Shown here: positions 36,528 to 40,898 of the stretch, piece after piece
How the letters are laid out: the number at the start of each line of letters is the position of its first letter
Numbering within the stretch: position 1 is the first letter of the stretch
DNA from: a virus
Reading direction: 5' to 3' (one strand)
DNA: 40,898 nt
Virus record (IMG/VR): IMGVR_UViG_3300035701_000093
Coordinates: 1-40,898 of that record
Notes under the pieces: generated by a model
The model's database searches: none
What the model saw: only the letters and a program-made list of their open reading frames with translations
What the model was told of the DNA's origin: nothing
Program-made: the position numbers and the translations under genes

Positions 36528-37799
36528 TTCAGCAAACTCCTCTGCCCCGCGCCCACATCACGCGCCGTTAGCCCCTGTAATGGCTTTGCGAGGCGCTTGT
36601 TTATCATCGCCTCGTATTCGCGCGCGATTTCTATGCCGCAATAATCGCGTCCGAGTTGCGCGGCTACAGCGAGCGTAGTTCCGCTACCAGCGAAGGGGTC
36701 AAGCACAAGGCACTTGCCACTTCCGTCATTCCCTTCGCATTTGCAGGTCGGCTCCCAGCCGAGAGTCCTCAGTCGTGGTGCATTCCTATAATAATCCGCC
36801 TTATCTCCCTTGTTGAGGCGCGAACCTTCGCCTTGCGTGCATTTTTTTGTCTTACCTGTAAATTGACACCAACTCAAATCTTCGCCTATTTCAGTTTTTG
36901 TAATTCTTTTCCATGGCGCGGCGCATTTCGGGCAAGCCTTGTGGGATGAGCCTGCCAGTATGCAGCGGCGCGGTAGTTCAGGCGGGAAGGTGGCAAAGTG
37001 TGCCTCTTTGTAGCCGCGAGTTGTCATTTCCCAAATATCAGGTATCCACCAGACATCGCGGCGATTTTTACCCGATTCTTGAGGGCGGACAGGACGCCCT
37101 TCTCTATACATAGAAGTTGCGCCGTAGTGTTGCTGCCCATCGTGTCCACCCATTTCAATATACTTATGGCTTGATTTTCTGATTTCGGGACCACCCCAGC
37201 GATTGAGCGGCGCCATATATTTCTCCTTGATGGCTTCAGAATCAAAATAATAGTGAGCCTTCTTCGTCAGCAAAAAGATATGGTCGTAACTCTTGGTGCA
37301 TCTGTCAGTGCAACTCTCTGGCATATAATTCTTTTTCGCCCAGATGATGTCGGAGCGCAGCCACCACCCATCGGCTTGAAGCGCAAGCGCAACCCGGGCG
37401 GGCATCATACAGAGGTCTTTCGGTTTCAGGTCTCCATAGCCAACTTTAGGAAGTCCTTTCCAGTAGTTGTGCCTACTTGGGTCACATCCTTGATAGCGCT
37501 CGCCGTGTCCAGAAGCGTAAGAGTCTCCCATATTGAGAAAAAGCACACCGTCGCGGCGTAACACTCTCTTGACCTCCCTGAAGATTTCTACGATATGCGC
37601 TACATAAGCCTCTATGGTCGGCTCAAGCCCTAATGCGCAATGCGAACCGTCAGACCAATCAACATCCTGCTCGCCTGCGTATTTGCGCAAGCCCCAGTCA
37701 ATACGGCGGCGATGTGATGACGCATTGAACACATTCATCTGGCATCGCCGCCAAGCCCTCCAATACGTGGCAATAGAGAACACTATTTCGCCAGGTCAT
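36524..37799 (-). CDS. DNA methyltransferase with frame break in the catalytic motif
   Basis: The gene starts at ATG 37797-37799 behind AAAGGTGGCGAA and reads MTWRNSVLYCHVLEGLAAMP onward to VITSPPY, then meets TGA at 37698-37700. One base later the frame continues DWGLRKYAGEQDVDWSDG through the usual phage N4/N6-methyltransferase body: LNMGDSYASGHG, LKPKDLCMMPARVALALQAD, PESCTDRCTKSYDHIFLLTK, RDVWWIP, and SAM motif LDPFAGSGTT. SPPY is catalytic motif IV, so intact protein needs a +1 shift at TAT TGA C. It is either a programmed frameshift, a pseudogene or a single-base assembly error. Confidence 0.8.
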
Positions 37800-37981
37800 T
37801 TCGCCACCTTTCGCTTCTTGAACTTCACGTGTATCTCAATGCGGGAACAGGTTACAGGCGAGCAATCGTATGTTATCCACTCTCCCCATTTGCATTTCGG
37901 AGAGTATCCTCTCTTTGTCACACAGAACGGGCAGTTATAAGGCTTCTCCGGGTCAACACGGATAATTCTTGGGCGAGTCAC
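37796..37981 (-). CDS. Small Cys-containing protein (61 aa)
   Basis: GTG start inside the upstream stop (GAGTGA) with AAAGGAG 8 bases before. YNCPFCVTKRGYSPKC and DCSPVTCS suggest a zinc ribbon; the C-terminus is basic (KFKKRKVAK). Stop overlaps the methyltransferase start. Function unknown. Confidence 0.7.
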   Translation of the reverse strand: MTRPRIIRVDPEKPYNCPFCVTKRGYSPKCKWGEWITYDCSPVTCSRIEIHVKFKKRKVAK

Positions 37982-38259
37982 TCGAGTCTCTCCTTTTCTG
38001 CCATTCCATTATAGAGAACCGTTCCCCACGGAATCCCGAATTGTTCAGAAGCGCTGACGTTATATTCAGGGTCGTATTTGGCAATAACTTTGCCCTCGTA
38101 AGTCAGAAGCAAAACTTGTTGTTGGTCGTAGTGCTTGCAACTGGTTTCTATATGCAGACGTGGAATAATGTATTCCTCATATCTCAGGCGCATCGCTTCT
38201 TCTAAATCTTTCTGCGAAATCTGTATTGTGATTCCGCGTTTGGATTGAATCACTTTCAT
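37978..38259 (-). CDS. Hypothetical protein (93 aa)
   Basis: ATG 38257-38259 (MKVIQSKRGITIQISQKDLE) follows AAAGGAGACTTG. Alpha/beta with LLLTYEGKVIAKYDPEYNVS and SEQFGIPWGTVLYNG. No known motif. Sits between the large Cys-rich protein and the small Cys protein. Confidence 0.65.
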   Translation of the reverse strand: MKVIQSKRGITIQISQKDLEEAMRLRYEEYIIPRLHIETSCKHYDQQQVLLLTYEGKVIAKYDPEYNVSASEQFGIPWGTVLYNGMAEKERLE

Positions 38260-38271
38260 CAAGTCTCCTTT

Positions 38272-39384
38272 CTATAAACCGTCATCTTCTTTTATCGGCA
38301 AGTCAGGCTCACTTTTTGGGAAACTCTTTGTCAAGCGTTCTTCTATGTTGTCTGGGTGCCGCAGGTTTTCTTCAAGCAGTTTTTCGGCGGTTTCTAACGC
38401 CTTTGCCATTCGCGCAGTGCGAATATATTTGTGTTCGCACTTTGTCGCCTCAATCAATTCTCGTAACACCGCGTCCTCATCCGGCGCAGGCTTCTCGCCT
38501 TCGTTCACAGGCTCGCAAATCCCGCCCTCAGAACAATGGTTACGGCAGGCAGGGCAATAAAAATGAGGTATTCTACGGTCACAAATAAATTGGTCTGGAC
38601 ACTCTTTCGCCTTCCTGCAAATCCACAGGGTAGATGGCGTGAATTCCTCACAGTGTTCCCTAACCATTTTGTCAACTTCAGCCTCATAAGATTGCTGTTT
38701 GCGTTCTTCCGCCAGTTTGATTATCGCGTTCGCAAGCGCGGCAAGGAGAGGTTGCTTGTCGTAAGGCGGATTGACGGCTTCATCCCATCCGCTGCATCCG
38801 TGCAATCCGCGCAATATGCAATATCTGCAAGGAAAGAGAGTATTTCCTGTTGAATGAAAAATTACACATAAGGGACAAGTGCGCGAGAATTTTCCAAGCG
38901 TCCATCTGTCGCATTCCCATTTATTTTTCCACCATTTATACCAACTGCCCATCGCGGCGACAAGCGACGTAAGAAGAGACTTCCAAGCAGGCGTTGTCAG
39001 AAAATCCGCCAGCCCTTGCCCAAGACTACAACGGGTCTCCCACTCTTCTAACCATTGCAATTCCTCTGCCGTTAGAAGGTTCTTCGCCTTCTGGTAGAAT
39101 TCGGGCAGAACATCAATCTTTGGCACAGGGATAATTGTATACATCGGCACAAATTGCCAACCATTGTCAGCCTTCTGCGCCGGCAGAAGCGGCTCAAGCG
39201 GCTTTCCTTCCAGCAGTTTCTCTATCGCAAGTTCGCTATCGTGAGCGCGCCGAATCAGTATTTTTACCTGCGCCTCAACTTCCTCAAGCCGCTCACTCAA
39301 TTTAGTCAATTCTCGCCACCAATTCGGCGCATTTGCATTTCGCAAAAACATTTTCGCATCATCCTCAGCGAGGATCGTAGTCAT
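38272..39384 (-). CDS. Large Cys-rich protein of unknown function (370 aa)
   Basis: ATG 39382-39384 (MTTILAEDDAKMFLRNANAP) follows GGAAGGGAGAAGAA; an upstream Met overlaps the previous gene and has no ribosome site. The first 60 residues are coiled-coil; two Cys clusters follow (TCPLCVIFHSTGNTLFPCRY with C further on, and CRKAKECPDQFICDRR leading to FYCPACRNHCSEGGIC). The C-terminal third is helical. Multiple metal sites are likely. I recognise no family; it could be several zinc ribbons joined together. Confidence 0.65.
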   Translation of the reverse strand: MTTILAEDDAKMFLRNANAPNWWRELTKLSERLEEVEAQVKILIRRAHDSELAIEKLLEGKPLEPLLPAQKADNGWQFVPMYTIIPVPKIDVLPEFYQKAKNLLTAEELQWLEEWETRCSLGQGLADFLTTPAWKSLLTSLVAAMGSWYKWWKNKWECDRWTLGKFSRTCPLCVIFHSTGNTLFPCRYCILRGLHGCSGWDEAVNPPYDKQPLLAALANAIIKLAEERKQQSYEAEVDKMVREHCEEFTPSTLWICRKAKECPDQFICDRRIPHFYCPACRNHCSEGGICEPVNEGEKPAPDEDAVLRELIEATKCEHKYIRTARMAKALETAEKLLEENLRHPDNIEERLTKSFPKSEPDLPIKEDDGL

Positions 39385-39400
39385 TTCTTCTCCCTTCCAG

Positions 39401-39757
39401 TTAGTGAATTTCCACATCAATTTCTTGCTCTTTTAGTTTCGCCCCAACTATCTGCCGATGGCAGAACTCGCCCTCGCATTCCCAACACAAAAGTGTGATT
39501 TCGGGAACGCGGTAGAGAGCCTTTATCGCCGCGGCAATTTCTCCCCACTTATCGCCTATCTCACAGAGATACAATCGCGTATATTCTGTTTCTGATTCCA
39601 CATCGCCGCGCTTCCAAATACCAAGAAGTTTCGCGGAAGGCATTAGAACGGGTATGTCAGAGAGTTCCCGAAATGCAGGCGGCTTTGAGCGTGCAATAGA
39701 AAGTAGTAACCCGTGATGATTCTGAGGAGCAAAGAACGATGCTAAAAATACTTTCAC
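39401..39757 (-). CDS. DUF488-like protein (118 aa)
   Basis: GTG 39755-39757 (VKVFLASFFAPQNHHGLLLS) follows AAAGGAGAAATC. The C-terminal ITLLCWECEGEFCHRQIVGA matches the LLCxE...CHR signature of DUF488 proteins, whose function is poorly known. The N-terminal half fits the family's alpha/beta fold. Confidence 0.75.
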   Translation of the reverse strand: MKVFLASFFAPQNHHGLLLSIARSKPPAFRELSDIPVLMPSAKLLGIWKRGDVESETEYTRLYLCEIGDKWGEIAAAIKALYRVPEITLLCWECEGEFCHRQIVGAKLKEQEIDVEIH

Positions 39758-40059
39758 GATTTCTCCTTTCCCTTCTGCGCCTCGCGCGGACATTTTGCCA
39801 TAATACATCCTTGCGCATCGTATATGCACCAAAACTCCTTGCCATTCCCGCGCAGGTTATCGCATTGCCAACCAATGCCCGAATGTGAAGGACGCTGTCT
39901 ATCCGATTCCAAACAACTGCACATACCGTAGGATGCGCATTCCGCGCTTTTGCGTAGACACATCGGGTCGGTAAAGAAACCACCTTTCCCATTCCCAAAA
40001 AAAGTCCATACTGGTTTAAACTTCCGTGCGCCTTCACCATAAGTTATTCCAGACATCAT
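39754..40059 (-). CDS. Cys-rich protein (101 aa)
   Basis: ATG overlaps the upstream stop (GAATGATG) after GGAAGGGAAAG. Cysteines: MCLRKSAECASYGMCSC, WQCDN, WCIYDAQGCIMAKC. The spacing suggests several metal or disulfide sites. The Lys/Glu-rich end (EAQKGKEKS) doubles as the next ribosome site. Function unknown. Confidence 0.7.
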   Translation of the reverse strand: MMSGITYGEGARKFKPVWTFFGNGKGGFFTDPMCLRKSAECASYGMCSCLESDRQRPSHSGIGWQCDNLRGNGKEFWCIYDAQGCIMAKCPREAQKGKEKS

Positions 40060-40241
40060 TCTTTCCCTTCCTCTAATTTTTCTATCTCCTGTTCTATCTG
40101 CCTTTCAATTCGCTTCAGTTCTTCAAAGTCGGGCTTGTAATCGCATTTCGGATTTGGACAAGGCGGTTTATTTGTCAATTGCCCCACCCACGAAATTCGC
40201 GTCCCACATTTGGGACAAGTCGCATCATTTAGAGCAGGCAT
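40056..40241 (-). CDS. Zinc-ribbon plus helix protein (61 aa)
   Basis: ATG 40239-40241 (MPALNDATCPKCGTRISWVG) follows AAAGGAGAAATGAG. CPKC and CPNPKC form a zinc ribbon, then an acidic helix (FEELKRIERQIEQEIEKLEE) probably mediates dimerisation. Overlaps its upstream neighbour by 13 bases. Function unknown. Confidence 0.75.
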   Translation of the reverse strand: MPALNDATCPKCGTRISWVGQLTNKPPCPNPKCDYKPDFEELKRIERQIEQEIEKLEEGKE

Positions 40242-40741
40242 CTCATTTCTCCTTTCCCTTCTGTGCCTCTGCAACCATTATCTCCAAAATCATCCCCGAT
40301 TTTGCGAATCACCGGGCAACATTCACTCATTCTTTTCTCCTTCACTCTTTCTGTGAGTTCCTTACGCACGTGCCAAGCGCCGTCGCGCTTCTCGCAGACT
40401 GCAAGCACCTGCGCCTCAAGTTCTGATTCGGCTACAACACTACTAACAACTTCACCTCTATATCGCAGAGTAAATCTGTAAACGAATTCAGCACCTATTC
40501 CATAATCGGCGAGCCAGACAAATCCCAATTCTGTGAGTCTCTGCCGCACTTCCATCGCGGCTTTGGCGTCTTGTGTAGGCTGAAAAGGATATGCCGCACT
40601 ATATGCTGTTATGCCTCTGTCCTTATACCAAAACCAAACTTCTGGTTCGTCACTATCGGGACTATGCTTATGCCAATCCATCAACTCGACCGCAATCACA
40701 TTGTCAATCGCGGTCATATCTTCCTGTGTCAGTTCATTCAT
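40229..40741 (-). CDS. Phage ABA-sandwich-domain protein (170 aa)
   Basis: The pattern IDNVIAVELMDWHK, then AKAAMEVRQRLTELGFVWLA and VAESELEAQVLAVCEKRDGA matches the small ABA-sandwich domain widespread in phages, function unknown. An in-frame ATG at about residue 138 (MSECCPVIRKIGDDF) has an excellent GAAGGAGAAAAGA site and may yield a separate 33-aa product. ATG overlaps the Ala-repeat gene's stop (ATGA). Confidence 0.75.
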   Translation of the reverse strand: MNELTQEDMTAIDNVIAVELMDWHKHSPDSDEPEVWFWYKDRGITAYSAAYPFQPTQDAKAAMEVRQRLTELGFVWLADYGIGAEFVYRFTLRYRGEVVSSVVAESELEAQVLAVCEKRDGAWHVRKELTERVKEKRMSECCPVIRKIGDDFGDNGCRGTEGKGEMRCLL

Positions 40742-40898
40742 TCCTTCTCCTTTCCCTTCAGCGCCTCGCGCGGCTTTGGATATTCCGGGAAATACTTGCG
40801 CACAATCTTCGCTTCCCTGAGTAGCACTGAAGCACCGGCAGCACCGGCAGCAGCATAGGCAGCACCGGCAGCATTACAGGCAGCATTACAGGCAGCAT
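40738..40898 (-). CDS. Alanine-rich repeat protein, C-terminal part (right edge)
   Basis: This is the same gene as the one at 1-611: bases 40772-40898 duplicate 1-127, and 40738-40771 supply the true C-terminus (KPREALKGKEKE, stop TGA 40738-40740). In the circle the full gene is 40738-40771 plus 1-611. The stop overlaps the ATG of the ABA-sandwich gene, so translation is coupled. Confidence 0.8.
   Translation of the reverse strand, partial: AACNAACNAAGAAYAAAGAAGASVLLREAKIVRKYFPEYPKPREALKGKEKE
40772..40898. repeat. Terminal direct repeat, right copy
   Basis: Exact copy of 1-127. See the left copy. It should be removed once when the sequence is circularised. Confidence 0.95.

Noticed and set aside
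1-40898. Integrase, excisionase or repressor making this a prophage
   Set aside because: No gene with recombinase or repressor motifs was seen, and no attachment-site-like repeat pair was found outside the terminal overlap.

Overview
The window is a complete or nearly complete tailed-phage genome assembled as a circle. Bases 1-127 are repeated exactly at 40772-40898, and one reading frame runs unbroken through the join, so the unique circle is about 40,771 bp. HK97-type head genes (small and large terminase, portal fused to a MuF domain, prohead protease, major capsid) followed by connector, tail-tube, tail-chaperone, tape-measure and baseplate genes indicate a siphovirus. The short tape measure (495 aa) suggests a short tail. 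No integrase, repressor, DNA polymerase or recognisable endolysin was found, so it looks virulent and host-polymerase dependent. The host is unknown; sigma70-like promoters (TTGACA/TATAAT) and strong GGAGG ribosome sites point to an ordinary bacterium.

All protein genes I accept with confidence are on the minus strand. Following transcription: a strong promoter at 9926-9954 starts the early block, which runs down through small zinc-ribbon proteins (9.8-7.3 kb), an RNA-ligase-like nucleotidyltransferase (7.3-6.6 kb), a zinc-ribbon recombination-type protein, a RuvC-like resolvase, a replication initiator with its own promoter (3862-3889) and a DnaB-like helicase (2.9-1.4 kb). It passes a structured RNA candidate (1296-1389), then crosses the join through an alanine-rich repeat protein into small accessory genes (40.7-38 kb), a methyltransferase whose frame is broken exactly in its catalytic motif (37.8-36.5 kb), and a cassette of two pentanucleotide arrays around one gene (36.05-35.2 kb). 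Small membrane and coiled-coil genes lead into the terminase (33.8 kb). Head genes occupy 33.8-21.2 kb, tail genes 21.2-12.0 kb, and three possible lysis or envelope genes end the unit at 10.7 kb.

The only clearly different region is 9.9-10.6 kb. There the plus strand carries two tandem promoter-to-terminator units of about 90-105 nt, one a hairpin-rich small RNA candidate and the other containing a short reading frame cut by its own terminator. They lie back-to-back with the early promoter.

The genome is rich in RNA-level structure. It has intrinsic terminators inside the late operon, several terminators whose outer stem closes a loop of 35-60 nt, a repeated GC hairpin plus ribosome-site cassette before five early genes, and crossing inverted repeats in the replication leader. 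The most unusual feature is the pair of perfectly phased NNACC arrays (23 and 28 units) flanking the gene at 35325-35888.
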